Below, piece by piece: positions 8,388-16,623 of a stretch of 64,000 nucleotides of DNA; position 1 is the first letter of the stretch; each line of letters opens with the position of its first letter. The stretch is taken from NCBI GenBank assembly GCA_039197065.1, contig JBCCUL010000037.1, positions 1-64,000 of the forward strand. The letters run 5' to 3'. The notes below the pieces were generated by a model. The model was not told where the DNA came from. It saw only the letters and a list, made by a program, of their open reading frames with translations, and made no database searches. The position numbers were made by a program, and so were the translations under genes. This stretch comes from JANQPX01 sp039197065. GTDB lineage: Bacteria; Pseudomonadota; Alphaproteobacteria; Geminicoccales; Geminicoccaceae.

Positions 8388-9019
8388 TCCGCATGAATGG
8401 TCTTGATGAGGCGCTGGATGGTCTTCCTCTGGTCGCCATCCTTCGCGGCCTGCAGCCGGCGCGTGCGGTCGAGGTCGGCGAGACCTTGGTGGATGCCGGC
8501 TTTCGGGTCATCGAGGTCCCGCTGAATTCGCCGCAGCCGCTGCAGAGCATCGAGCGTCTGGCGAGCGCATTCGGCGATCGGGCGATCATCGGCGCCGGGA
8601 CGGTGCTCAAATCCCGAGATGTCGGGGACGTGGCGAGTGCCGGCGGGCGTCTGATCGTCATGCCGCATGCCGATTGCAGCCTGATCCGCCAGGTAGATCA
8701 CCTCGGCTTGTTCTGCATCCCGGGCGTCGCCACGCCGACCGAAGCGTTTTCGGCTCTCGAAGCGGGAGCGGATGCACTCAAGATGTTTCCGGCCGAAGCC
8801 ATGCCGCCGGTCGTGGTCAAAGCCTGGCGCGCGGTCATTCGCCCACCGATCAAGCTGCTGCCGGTCGGGGGGATTACCCCTGAGACGATGAGCGCTTATG
8901 TCGAGGCCGGCGCTTCAGGCTTCGGGCTAGGCTCAGCCCTCTTCAAGCCGGACCTCTCGCTTGGAGCCTTGGCCGCGAATGCCAGGGCGTTCGTCGATGC
9001 CATCGGGCAGCGCCCGTAA
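8384..9019 (+). CDS. dgoA: 2-dehydro-3-deoxy-6-phosphogalactonate aldolase
   Basis: Class I aldolase that splits 2-keto-3-deoxy-6-phosphogalactonate to pyruvate and glyceraldehyde 3-phosphate, the step after DgoK. The 211-residue product has the KDPG-aldolase barrel features: E44 in IEVPLNSP, the Schiff-base lysine K133 in ALKMFPAE, and the phosphate-binding LLPVGGI segment. DgoA rather than Eda is favoured by the adjacent dgoK and by the VPLNSP and KMFPAE wording. It overlaps dgoK by four bases. Confidence 0.92.
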   Translation: MIRMNGLDEALDGLPLVAILRGLQPARAVEVGETLVDAGFRVIEVPLNSPQPLQSIERLASAFGDRAIIGAGTVLKSRDVGDVASAGGRLIVMPHADCSLIRQVDHLGLFCIPGVATPTEAFSALEAGADALKMFPAEAMPPVVVKAWRAVIRPPIKLLPVGGITPETMSAYVEAGASGFGLGSALFKPDLSLGALAANARAFVDAIGQRP

Positions 9020-9045
9020 AAAACCGCCGCTCCGAGGAGCGGCGG
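9018..9045 (-). terminator. Rho-independent terminator of the small exported-protein gene
   Basis: Perfect 10-base stem CCGCCGCTCC / GGAGCGGCGG (9024-9033, 9036-9045) with a two-base loop. On the minus strand it is followed by six T's, so it is canonical for the gene ending at 9084. It starts four bases after the dgoA stop and may also stop plus-strand transcripts, though without a T run on that side. Confidence 0.88.
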
Positions 9046-9083
9046 TAATGAAGCGAATGTGAGAACGTAACAGGTATAGGGCG

Positions 9084-9269
9084 TCAGCTTTCCGACTTTT
9101 CCGACGTCTTCGGAATGACGATCGGCGTGCTGGGCGCCTTTTGGGACTTGTCGGCGGCAACGATCTTCTGCTCACCGGACTCAGCAGTCTTCATGGACGG
9201 GCAGGCCTGAGCGATGGAAACAGCGCCGGCCGAAAAAGCCAAAACCGTGGCGAGTGCCAGGAAACGCAT
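9084..9269 (-). CDS. Small exported protein of unknown function
   Basis: A 61-residue protein beginning MRFLALATVLAFSAGAVSIA, a clear Sec signal peptide with likely cleavage after AQA, leaving a mature chain of about 40 residues rich in K, S, E and P with a single Cys near its start (CPSMK). The ATG at 9269 is chosen because AAGGAGG lies just upstream; a longer frame exists but has no such site. A strong terminator follows the stop. The function is not recognised; a periplasmic location is inferred. Confidence 0.75.
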   Translation of the reverse strand: MRFLALATVLAFSAGAVSIAQACPSMKTAESGEQKIVAADKSQKAPSTPIVIPKTSEKSES

Positions 9270-9409
9270 GGTCAATCCTCCTTGGATCGAGACGCATATA
9301 GATTGACGCCATCTGTCGCAGTTGGCAACCGATGGACCACCTCTCGCCTCGTCTTTTTTTGACGTTCCCGGATGCTTCATTCCCGAACTCCGAGTTCCGA
9401 CGATGACAA

Positions 9410-9898
9410 TCAGGCCTTCGAGGGGGCCGTCGGCGTGTCCGGTCCCGCCAGCGCACCAGCGTTCGGATCGCCATAAAGCTCTTTCGCACGGGCTTCGAAA
9501 GCGCCGACCATGCGCGATACCGCTTCATTGAACAGGAGGCCGATCAACGCCTGCAACATCTTCGAACGGAACTCGAAGTCCACGAAAAAGTCGATCACGC
9601 AGCTGCCGTCATCCTGCGGGATGAACTGCCAGTGATTGTTCAGATAGCGAAACGGCCCATCGATATATTCGACATCGATCTGCTCCTGGCCGTGGAGCGT
9701 GACCTTGGAGGCAAAACGTTCGCTGAACACCTTGAAGCGCACGACCAGATCGGCATAGAAACTGTCGCCTTCGCGCCGGGTGATGCGGCATGCGGTGCAC
9801 CAAGGCAGAAACTCAGGATAGCGATCGACCTCCGCGACCAGGTCGAACAGCTGCTTTTGGCTATAAGGCAGGTGGCGCTTTTCTGCATGGGTCGGCAT
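9410..9898 (-). CDS. RatA/Coq10-type START-domain protein (ubiquinone-binding)
   Basis: Polyketide-cyclase/START-like lipid-binding protein of the Coq10 family; bacterial members are annotated as ubiquinone-binding or RatA. The 162 residues contain the N-terminal pattern YSQKQLFDLVAEVDRYPEFLPWC, typical of the family, and the late helix LFNEAVSRMVGAFEARAKELYG. In alphaproteobacteria it commonly sits beside lipA, as here (39-base gap, same strand). A short Pro/Ala-rich tail is likely disordered. A role in quinone handling is more probable than ribosome inhibition, but this is by homology only. Confidence 0.88.
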   Translation of the reverse strand: MPTHAEKRHLPYSQKQLFDLVAEVDRYPEFLPWCTACRITRREGDSFYADLVVRFKVFSERFASKVTLHGQEQIDVEYIDGPFRYLNNHWQFIPQDDGSCVIDFFVDFEFRSKMLQALIGLLFNEAVSRMVGAFEARAKELYGDPNAGALAGPDTPTAPSKA

Positions 9899-9937
9899 GT
9901 TGCTTACTTCGGATCCGTGCTCTCGTCCGCGTCGAGG

Positions 9938-10876
9938 TCAAGCCTGCAGGCGCTGCCCGCTGTCGATGCTGGCATTGCGCGCCGCTTGCAGTTTCGCGAA
10001 ATCATCGCCTGCGAGATAAGAACTCCGGGTCAAAGGCGACGCCGACACCATCAGGAATCCCTTGGCGCGGGCCATGCGGGCGTAGTCCTCGAACTCAGCC
10101 GGTTCGACGAAGCGCTCGACGGCATGATGGCGCGGCGTCGGCTGCAGATACTGGCCGATCGTCAAAAAGTCGACGCCGGCCGAGCGCATATCGTCCATCA
10201 CCTGGGAAACCTCCCGCTTCTCCTCGCCCAGCCCGACCATCATGCCGGACTTGGTGAAAAGACGGGGATCACGTTCCTTCACACGATCGAGTAGACGCAG
10301 CGAGTGGAAATAGCGGGCCCCCGGGCGCACGCTTCGATAAAGGCGCGGCACGGTTTCCAGATTGTGATTATAGACATCGGGACGGGCATCGATGATCGAG
10401 GCCACGGCATCGAAGGGTTTTCTCAGAAAATCAGGCGTGAGGATCTCGATCGTCGTTTCGGGCGATGTCTGTCTGATATTCTCGATGCAGCGGACGAACT
10501 GAGACGCACCGCCGTCGGCAAGATCGTCCCGATCGACCGATGTGATGACGATATGTTTCAAGCCGAGCTCGGAAAGTGCTTCGGCCAGATGCCTGGGCTC
10601 GTCAGGGTCGACGGCGCGCGGGAGACCGGTCTTCACATTGCAAAACGTGCAGGCGCGCGTGCAGGTATCGCCGAGGATCATCACCGTGGCGTGACCTTGG
10701 GTCCAGCATTCGCCGATATTCGGACAGGCCGCTTCCTCGCACACGGTGTGCAGATTTTTCGTCCGCATCAAGGCCCGCGTGGCGTGATAGCCGGGTGAGC
10801 TGGGGGCACGCACCCTGATCCAGGGCGGCTTTCTCTTGATGTCCGTCTTGGCGACGCGATTGAGGATTTCGACCAT
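9938..10876 (-). CDS. lipA: Lipoyl synthase
   Basis: Radical-SAM enzyme inserting two sulfurs into protein-bound octanoyl groups to make the lipoyl cofactor of the 2-oxoacid dehydrogenases and the glycine cleavage system. Both cluster motifs are intact: auxiliary cluster C46-X4-C51-X5-C57 (CEEAACPNIGEC) and radical-SAM C72-X3-C76-X2-C79 (CTRACTFC). The C-terminal segment ASPLTRSSY carries the conserved RSSY serine ligand. Length (312) and ends are normal. It is probably co-transcribed with the downstream Coq10-like gene. Confidence 0.97.
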   Translation of the reverse strand: MVEILNRVAKTDIKRKPPWIRVRAPSSPGYHATRALMRTKNLHTVCEEAACPNIGECWTQGHATVMILGDTCTRACTFCNVKTGLPRAVDPDEPRHLAEALSELGLKHIVITSVDRDDLADGGASQFVRCIENIRQTSPETTIEILTPDFLRKPFDAVASIIDARPDVYNHNLETVPRLYRSVRPGARYFHSLRLLDRVKERDPRLFTKSGMMVGLGEEKREVSQVMDDMRSAGVDFLTIGQYLQPTPRHHAVERFVEPAEFEDYARMARAKGFLMVSASPLTRSSYLAGDDFAKLQAARNASIDSGQRLQA

Positions 10877-11293
10877 AAGACCTGCGCGTAAAAAGTTGTC
10901 GTTCCAGATTTGGTCAGTTTTCCCAGGAAATCAACGATAGATGAAACGGGGTGCCTCGGAGTTCAGGCTGTCCCACGCGCCGATGACAGACGCCGGGAGG
11001 ATCCAGCCCTCGTTCCCTGCCAAAAAAGACGGCGGGCCTTGCTCTCACGGTCTTTACAGGTCGCCGCGAAGAAAAAGTCGATAGATTACAAAAGGTTGTG
11101 CGGCAGGTCGGAAAATCATCCGATGGTAGTGTCGATTTTCTTTACAGCGGCACGGGCATCAATATGTGGAGCGGCAGGGTGAAATCGACGTAACTAATTG
11201 TTTTTAAGAGAAAAAAATAAGTGGCATGGCTATTGCTAGTTAATCAACCGTCAGTAGGAAACTGACCTTGTGCTAGCCCTTTTGGAGAGCTTG
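10877..11293. other. Intergenic region before the PEP-CTERM gene
   Basis: About 420 bases between lipA (leftward) and the PEP-CTERM gene (rightward), so it must hold promoters for both. The part from about 11190 is AT-rich (runs of A, TAATTG, TTAAG), unlike the surrounding GC-rich genes. A small inverted repeat GTCAGT-aggaa-ACTGAC at 11250-11266 would fold in the leader of the PEP-CTERM transcript. An open frame at 10910-11182 has no recognisable features and is not called. Confidence 0.5.
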
Positions 11294-11968
11294 ATGCCCA
11301 ATATTATGATCAAAACGGCGCTTGGTGCGGCGCTTGGGTTGTTCCTGGTCAACCCCGCATCGGCTGTGCCCTTGACGCCGCCGACCAATGTCAACGGCAC
11401 GTTCGAATTCGACAACGACGTCGAGCAGTTCGAGTTCAGCGTCGCCACGACCTCGATCGTGACGATCGAAACGATCAGTTATGGCGGCGGGGCGTTCGTG
11501 TCAAACCCGGCCATCGTCGTCGGCCCGGGCGGTTTTGATCCGGTCCTGTCGCTGTTCGATTCGACCGGCGCTTTCATTGACGACGACGATGATGATGATG
11601 ATTTCATCGGCGCCACGGCAGTCGATCCGGTAACCGGCAACGCCTTCGACTCCTTCCTGCAGCCGACGCTCGCGCCCGGCACCTATACCGTGGTTGTCAC
11701 TCAGTTCGATAACTTCTTCGTCGGTAATGTCGGCGACGACATCAGCCTCGGCTTCACGTTCGACGGCGGGCCGACCAACTTCACCAACCTCTTCCCCTTC
11801 ATAGGCTGCGGCAACGGTATATTCTGTGACGCCGATGGCAACGACCGCTCGAATTTCTTTGCGGTCAACGTGTCCGCCCAGGCGGTCCCTGAACCTTCGA
11901 GCCTGGCCCTCCTCGGCGTCGGTCTTATCGGTGCAGGCCTGGCCTATCGGCGTCGTCAGCGGGGCTGA
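11294..11968 (+). CDS. PEP-CTERM sorting-domain secreted protein (DVUA0089-like)
   Basis: Secreted protein carrying an exosortase (EpsH-type) sorting tail. The N-terminus MPNIMIKTALGAALGLFLV with NPASA is a Sec signal peptide. The body is an acidic, bacterial pre-peptidase-like beta domain with DPVLSLFDSTGAFIDDD and APGTYTVVVTQF, typical of DVUA0089-family proteins, and an eight-Asp run encoded by GAC/GAT repeats at 11580-11602. The end is VPEPSSLALLGVGL, a hydrophobic segment, and an Arg-rich terminus: a textbook PEP-CTERM signal. ATG 11294 follows a TTGGAGAG ribosome site; 11306 is an alternative. No exosortase is encoded in the window, so the processing enzyme must be elsewhere. A strong terminator follows. 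Confidence 0.87.
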   Translation: MPNIMIKTALGAALGLFLVNPASAVPLTPPTNVNGTFEFDNDVEQFEFSVATTSIVTIETISYGGGAFVSNPAIVVGPGGFDPVLSLFDSTGAFIDDDDDDDDFIGATAVDPVTGNAFDSFLQPTLAPGTYTVVVTQFDNFFVGNVGDDISLGFTFDGGPTNFTNLFPFIGCGNGIFCDADGNDRSNFFAVNVSAQAVPEPSSLALLGVGLIGAGLAYRRRQRG

Positions 11969-12001
11969 CGAGAGTCTGCAGAGCCCGTTCGGCTAGCATG
12001 G

Positions 12002-12037
12002 GGCCCTTGGGATCGTCTTGAATCCCGAGGGCCTTTT
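12002..12037 (+). terminator. Rho-independent terminator of the PEP-CTERM gene
   Basis: Twelve-base stem with one mismatch (GGCCCTTGGGAT at 12002-12013, ATCCCGAGGGCC at 12022-12033), an 8-base loop and four T's. It lies 33 bases after the stop codon and isolates this gene from the TRAP operon. Confidence 0.85.
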
Positions 12038-12165
12038 CCGTGCACCAGACATCGTTCTAGGCTGACCATCCGGACAGATCGTCAGCGACAGTCGCTTGAC
12101 GCCAAGCCACATGCTGGCAAAGTAAAAAAAACAATCATGGGGCAGGACGGTTTGGGCGAGCAGCC

Positions 12166-12714
12166 TTGAACAGATTACGGAATGGCCTTGAGCGGCTACT
12201 GGAGATCATCTGCGTCATCTTGATGGTCGGCCTGGCCGTCTTGGTCGTCATGGCCGTGATCTTCAGAACCGCCGGATCCTCCCTGACCTGGTATGACGAG
12301 GTCGCGGCGATCATGCTCGCCTGGCTGACCTATTATGGCGCGGCTCTGGCCGCCATGCGGCGCGCTCATCTGGGCTTTCCCGGTCTATACGCCGCAAGTC
12401 CGCCTTCCTTGCGCGTGCCGATGCTGATCATCGGCGAAGTGCTGTTCATCGGCTTTTTTGTCATTCTCGCCTGGTATGGCTATCGGGTGATCGTCCTCCT
12501 CTACGGCGATACGCTCACCAGTCTGCCCTGGGTTTCGGTCTCTTTTACCCAGTCGATCATCCCGATCGGCTGCGGGCTGATCACCCTTTGTCAGCTCTCG
12601 ACGCTGCCCCAGCGTTTTCGCGAAGCGCGGCTCGGGCTCGCTTTGCATGACGACGAGCATCAGGCGATCGAGGCGGCCGCCGAAGAAGCCAGAGCACGCG
12701 AGGATAATCGATGA
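12166..12714 (+). CDS. TRAP transporter small permease (DctQ-type)
   Basis: Four-helix DctQ-like membrane subunit of a tripartite ATP-independent periplasmic transporter, which takes up carboxylates using a sodium or proton gradient. Hydrophobic segments begin at VILMVGLAVLVVMAVIF; the family signature YDEVAAIMLAWLTYYGAALA follows. The start is a TTG without an obvious ribosome site, chosen because it yields a full-length N-terminal amphipathic stretch; an internal ATG is possible. The 3' end overlaps dctM by four bases. No periplasmic DctP binding protein lies nearby, which is unusual. Confidence 0.85.
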   Translation: MNRLRNGLERLLEIICVILMVGLAVLVVMAVIFRTAGSSLTWYDEVAAIMLAWLTYYGAALAAMRRAHLGFPGLYAASPPSLRVPMLIIGEVLFIGFFVILAWYGYRVIVLLYGDTLTSLPWVSVSFTQSIIPIGCGLITLCQLSTLPQRFREARLGLALHDDEHQAIEAAAEEARAREDNR

Positions 12715-13994
12715 TCGTCCTCGGCATGCTGATCGCGCTTTTCGTGCTGGTGCTCATCAATGTCCCGATCGCGGTCGCCATCGGCGTGATCGCGACGGTC
12801 GCCATGGTGGCCAAAGGCGGGATGGACAATCTCTTCTCCGCCGCCACGACCATGTTCGACGGCACCACAAAGTTCTCCCTGATCGCCATTCCGCTCTTCG
12901 TGCTGGCGGGCGCCATCATGAACACATCGGGGATCTCAAGGCGCCTGATCGCGTTCGCTTCGGCGCTGCTCGGCTTCGTGCGTGGCGGGCTCTCCATGGT
13001 GAACATCGGCACATCGATGTTCTTCGCCGAGATCTCCGGCTCCGCCGTCGCCGACGTCGCCGCCATCGGCTCGATCCTCATGCCGGCGATGAAAAAGAAA
13101 GGCTATCCGAAGGAATTCGCCGCCGCCATCACCTCGTCATCGGCGTCGCTGGCGATCATCATCCCGCCGTCGATCCCGATGATCCTCTATGCGGTGATGT
13201 CCGGAAGCTCGGTCGTGCAGCTTTTCGTCGCCGGCATCGTGCCGGGAATCATCGGCGCCATCGGCCTGATGGCCGTCTCCTACTGGTTCGCGGTGCGCTA
13301 CAATTTCCCGGTTGAGGAAGTCTTCCAGCTGCGTCGCGTCTGGGAGACCTTCAAGGACGCCGCCTGGGCCTTTCTCCTGCCGATCATCATTCTGGGCGGC
13401 ATCTTTGGCGGCTTCGTCACGGCGACCGAAGGTGCGGGCCTTGCCGTAATCGCCGCCCTCTTCATCGGCACAGTCATCTATCGCGAGCTGGACGTCCGCC
13501 ATCTGCACAGCGCTCTGATCGAAGGTGCCGTGCAAACCGCGGTCGTCATGCTGCTGGTTGCAACCTCCGCCTTGCTCGGTCGCTATCTCACCGAGTCGCG
13601 TCTCCCTCAAGAGCTGGCGGTCAGCATCATTGAGTTCACGGAAAATCGGTATCTGATCCTGGCGATGCTCAACGTACTCTTCTTGGTGCTCGGCTGCTTT
13701 CTGCACGGCGCCGCTGCGATCATCCTGGTGGTGCCGATCGTGCTGCCGATCGTGAACGCGATTGGCCTCGATCTCGTGCATTTCGGCCTGATCGTCACCC
13801 TCAACCTCGCCATAGGCCAGCAGACGCCACCGGTCGCGAGCGTCCTGATCACCGCCTGCTCGATCGCGAAAGCCGATGTCTGGGATGTCACCAAGCTCAA
13901 CGTCTATTTCATCGGCGTGCTCGCGGCCGTGCTGATCCTCGTAACCTATGTGCCGATCGTCCCGCTGGCGCTGGTCGAGTTTTTCTACCGCTAG
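12711..13994 (+). CDS. TRAP transporter large permease (DctM-type)
   Basis: The 427-residue transport subunit of the TRAP system with about twelve hydrophobic segments. Recognisable family stretches include FVLAGAIMNTSGISRRLIAFA, FAEISGSAVADVAAIGSILMP and AIIIPPSIPMILYAV. It starts inside the last codons of the small permease gene, so both are made together. The next genes, 37 bases downstream, encode acyl-CoA enzymes, which suggests that the imported acid is activated to a CoA ester; the substrate itself cannot be read from sequence. Confidence 0.93.
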   Translation: MIVLGMLIALFVLVLINVPIAVAIGVIATVAMVAKGGMDNLFSAATTMFDGTTKFSLIAIPLFVLAGAIMNTSGISRRLIAFASALLGFVRGGLSMVNIGTSMFFAEISGSAVADVAAIGSILMPAMKKKGYPKEFAAAITSSSASLAIIIPPSIPMILYAVMSGSSVVQLFVAGIVPGIIGAIGLMAVSYWFAVRYNFPVEEVFQLRRVWETFKDAAWAFLLPIIILGGIFGGFVTATEGAGLAVIAALFIGTVIYRELDVRHLHSALIEGAVQTAVVMLLVATSALLGRYLTESRLPQELAVSIIEFTENRYLILAMLNVLFLVLGCFLHGAAAIILVVPIVLPIVNAIGLDLVHFGLIVTLNLAIGQQTPPVASVLITACSIAKADVWDVTKLNVYFIGVLAAVLILVTYVPIVPLALVEFFYR

Positions 13995-14031
13995 CCGGTA
14001 GCACCGGAGGCTTAACTTTCAGGAGATAGCG

Positions 14032-14811
14032 ATGACGGAGCAGATCATTGTCGACCGTCAGGGCTTCACAGCTACGGTGACGCTGAACCAGCCGGCAAAG
14101 CTGAATGCGATCAGCCTGGACATGTGGGACCGGCTCGGCGAGGTGTTTCATGAGCTTGATCAGGATCTCGATCTGCGCTGCATCATCCTTCGCGGCGCCG
14201 GTGAGAAAGCCTTTTCCGTCGGCGCCGACATCAGTGAATTCGAGGAGCACAGAAGCTCAGCCGAGCAGGCCAAGGCCTATGGCAAGCGCACCCATGGCGC
14301 CATGGAGAACATCGTCGCCTGCCGCCATCCGGTGATCGCGCATATCGACGGGCTTTGCGTCGGCGGCGGGCTGGAGCTTGCAACCACCGCGGATCTCAGA
14401 ATCTGCAGCGAGCGCAGCCGTTTCGGCATTCCGATCAAGCGTCTGGGCCTGGTGGTCGCCTATGCCGAGCTTGCCCCGCTGATCGATCTGATCGGGCCGT
14501 CCAATGCCAAGGAAATTCTGCTAGAAGGTGAGATTTTTGGCGCTTCCCGCGCCTACGACATGGGCCTGATCAACCGTGTCGTCAGCGACGACGGGCTTGA
14601 CGAAGAGATTGCAGCGACGGCGGAACGCATAGCAGAGGGGGCCCCGCTCGTCGCCCGCTGGCACAAGAAATTCACCCGTCGCCTGCTGTCGCCCGAACCC
14701 TTGAGTGAGACGGAGGCGGACGAGAGTTACGCCTGCTTCGCGACCGAAGACTTCCGGATCGGCAGGGACGCTTTTCTTGCCAAGAAGAAACCAGCCTTTA
14801 CTGGCAGGTGA
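14032..14811 (+). CDS. Enoyl-CoA hydratase/isomerase family protein
   Basis: Crotonase-fold enzyme of 259 residues acting on an acyl-CoA. The oxyanion-hole loops are visible as EKAFSVGADISEFEE (CoA-binding A-D/S-x-x loop) and HIDGLCVGGGLELATTADLRIC. Which crotonase reaction it performs (hydration, isomerisation or hydrolysis) is not clear. A ribosome site AGGAGA precedes the ATG. It is followed directly by a class III CoA transferase, and the pair downstream of a TRAP permease looks like a small catabolic operon for an unidentified carboxylate. Confidence 0.9.
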   Translation: MTEQIIVDRQGFTATVTLNQPAKLNAISLDMWDRLGEVFHELDQDLDLRCIILRGAGEKAFSVGADISEFEEHRSSAEQAKAYGKRTHGAMENIVACRHPVIAHIDGLCVGGGLELATTADLRICSERSRFGIPIKRLGLVVAYAELAPLIDLIGPSNAKEILLEGEIFGASRAYDMGLINRVVSDDGLDEEIAATAERIAEGAPLVARWHKKFTRRLLSPEPLSETEADESYACFATEDFRIGRDAFLAKKKPAFTGR

Positions 14812-14825
14812 TGGAGGGACTGCAT

Positions 14826-16061
14826 ATGGCATCGGCCACCGGGATGGGACCGACCCTCGGCGGGGGACCGCTCACCGGCATGAAGGTTATCGACCTTACC
14901 CATGTCATGGCTGGTCCCACCTGCACCTTGATGCTCGCGGATATGGGGGCCGATGTCATCAAGGTCGAAAAGACGCCCGACGGCGACGACACCCGCCGCA
15001 GCCTGCCGCCCGCCATCGGTGACGAGTCGGCAGCCTTTATGATGATGAACCGCAACAAGCGGGGGATCGCGCTCAACCTCAAAACCGACGGTGGGAGGAG
15101 GGTCCTAAGCCGACTTCTGGAAGATGCCGACGTGGTCGTTGAGAATTATCGGCCCGGCACCATGGCCAAGCTCGGCTTCGACTACGAAGCGCTTCGAAAG
15201 GTCAATCCCGGCTTGATCTACTGCGCGCTTTCCGGTTTTGGCCGAAGCGGTCCTTACGGCCATCGCGGCGGCTTCGATCTTGTCGCCCAGGCGATGAGCG
15301 GTCTCATGAGCATCACCGGCGAAGGGCCGGGGAGAGCGCCGGTCAAATGCGGTGCGCCGGTGACCGACATCACCTGCGGCATCCTCGCCGCAACGGGCAT
15401 TCTCGCCGCCTATAGCCATCGTCTTCAGACCGGCAAGGGGCAGATGGTCGACACCTCGCTGCTCGAAGCCGGCATCGTTCAGACCTACTGGCAGTCCGCG
15501 ATCGCGCTTGCCACCGGCCAGGCGCCGGGGCCGATGGGCTCGGCGCATCCGCTGAACGCGCCCTATCAGGCGTTCGAATGCGCTGACGGCTGGATCGTGA
15601 TCGGCGGCAGCAATCAGCGGAACTGGCTGCGTACTCTCGAAGCCCTGGACGCCGAGCATCTGGCGGATGATCCGCGCTTCATCGACAATGAGGCTCGGAT
15701 GGCGCATCTGAAAGAACTCGAAGACACGCTCGCCCCCCATTTCAAGCCGCACAGCTCAGCGGATCTGCTGCAGCGCTTCGAAGCGGTCGGCGTGCCCGCC
15801 GGCCCCGTCTACGACGTCCTCCAGATGCAGGCGGACCCGCAGGTTCGCGCCCGTGAGATGGTGACGACGGTCAACCATGCGCGCGAGGGTGAGGTCGAAA
15901 CCATCGGCCTGCCCATCAAATTTTCGGATACGCCCGGTAAGGTGCGACATGGTGCGCCGGTCTACGGTCAGCACAGCCGCGAGGTGCTGAAGCAGGCGGG
16001 CTTCGACGATGCCGAGCTCGAAGCACTGCTCGCCGAAGGGGCGGTGATCGCCGATGACTGA
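14826..16061 (+). CDS. CaiB/BaiF (class III) CoA transferase
   Basis: Moves CoA between acyl groups through an aspartyl-CoA intermediate. The N-terminus MKVIDLTHVMAGPTCTLMLADMGADVIKVE and the segment GFDLVAQAMSGLMSITG are the family signature; the C-terminal half contains GVPAGPVYDV and LPIKFSDTPG. ATG 14826 is preferred because GGAGGG lies seven bases before it; the frame stays open further upstream. It overlaps the GNAT gene at its 3' end. It is clearly different from the frc gene at 37977, so formyl-CoA is not its expected partner. Likely role: activating the acid imported by the adjacent TRAP system, with the hydratase acting next. Confidence 0.92.
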   Translation: MASATGMGPTLGGGPLTGMKVIDLTHVMAGPTCTLMLADMGADVIKVEKTPDGDDTRRSLPPAIGDESAAFMMMNRNKRGIALNLKTDGGRRVLSRLLEDADVVVENYRPGTMAKLGFDYEALRKVNPGLIYCALSGFGRSGPYGHRGGFDLVAQAMSGLMSITGEGPGRAPVKCGAPVTDITCGILAATGILAAYSHRLQTGKGQMVDTSLLEAGIVQTYWQSAIALATGQAPGPMGSAHPLNAPYQAFECADGWIVIGGSNQRNWLRTLEALDAEHLADDPRFIDNEARMAHLKELEDTLAPHFKPHSSADLLQRFEAVGVPAGPVYDVLQMQADPQVRAREMVTTVNHAREGEVETIGLPIKFSDTPGKVRHGAPVYGQHSREVLKQAGFDDAELEALLAEGAVIADD

Positions 16062-16602
16062 ACGGAACACTGCGCCCGAAGGCACTCGCAACATCCTCCG
16101 CGACATCGAAGCGGCCGATCTCGATTGGCTGCTCGCCCTCAACAACGCGTCCGTGCCCCATGTCAATCACATGGAACGGGACGGCCTCGCCCATATCCTG
16201 GATCTTGCCTCCTACGCCCGTGCCGTCTTCCAGGATGACAAGCCTGTCGGCGCCTTGATCGCGCTCTGGCCGGGCACGGACTATGTCAGCAGCTATTATC
16301 GCTGGTTCAACGAGCATCATGCCGGCTTTCTTTATATCGACCGGGTGATGATCGATGCGACGACGCGCAAAGGCGGTCACGGCCGTCGCCTCTATGAGGA
16401 CATCGAACGTTTCGCGCGAACCCACGGCGCCGAGGCGCTCGCCTGCGAGGTCAACAGTGAGCCGCCGAACCCGATCTCCATGCGCTTTCACGAAGCGCTC
16501 GGCTTTCGAGCCGTAGGAGAGCTTGCCAACGACGATCGCTCGAAATGCGTCGTGACGATGATGAAGGCGATCGAACCTCTGTCATCTGCGGAAGCGATCT
16601 GA
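16054..16602 (+). CDS. GNAT-family N-acetyltransferase
   Basis: A 182-residue acetyltransferase of the GNAT fold. The acetyl-CoA pyrophosphate loop appears as ATRKGGHGRRLYEDIERFAR, and the downstream FHEALGFRAVGE is the usual alpha4-beta7 region of these enzymes. The acceptor is unknown. It overlaps the 3' end of the CoA transferase gene by eight bases, so it is translated as part of the same operon, whose last gene it is; the next gene runs the other way. Confidence 0.82.
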   Translation: MTERNTAPEGTRNILRDIEAADLDWLLALNNASVPHVNHMERDGLAHILDLASYARAVFQDDKPVGALIALWPGTDYVSSYYRWFNEHHAGFLYIDRVMIDATTRKGGHGRRLYEDIERFARTHGAEALACEVNSEPPNPISMRFHEALGFRAVGELANDDRSKCVVTMMKAIEPLSSAEAI

Positions 16603-16623
16603 AGGGGTCGACGGGAACACGGT

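Noticed and set aside
10910..11182. A 90-codon frame between lipA and the PEP-CTERM gene
   Set aside because: No ribosome site, no recognisable features, Arg/Lys-rich random-looking composition.
14826..16061. Second frc gene
   Set aside because: The protein is a CaiB-type transferase but lacks the Frc-specific GGGQPGxxLKCKGWE block, so only a general CoA-transferase call is made.
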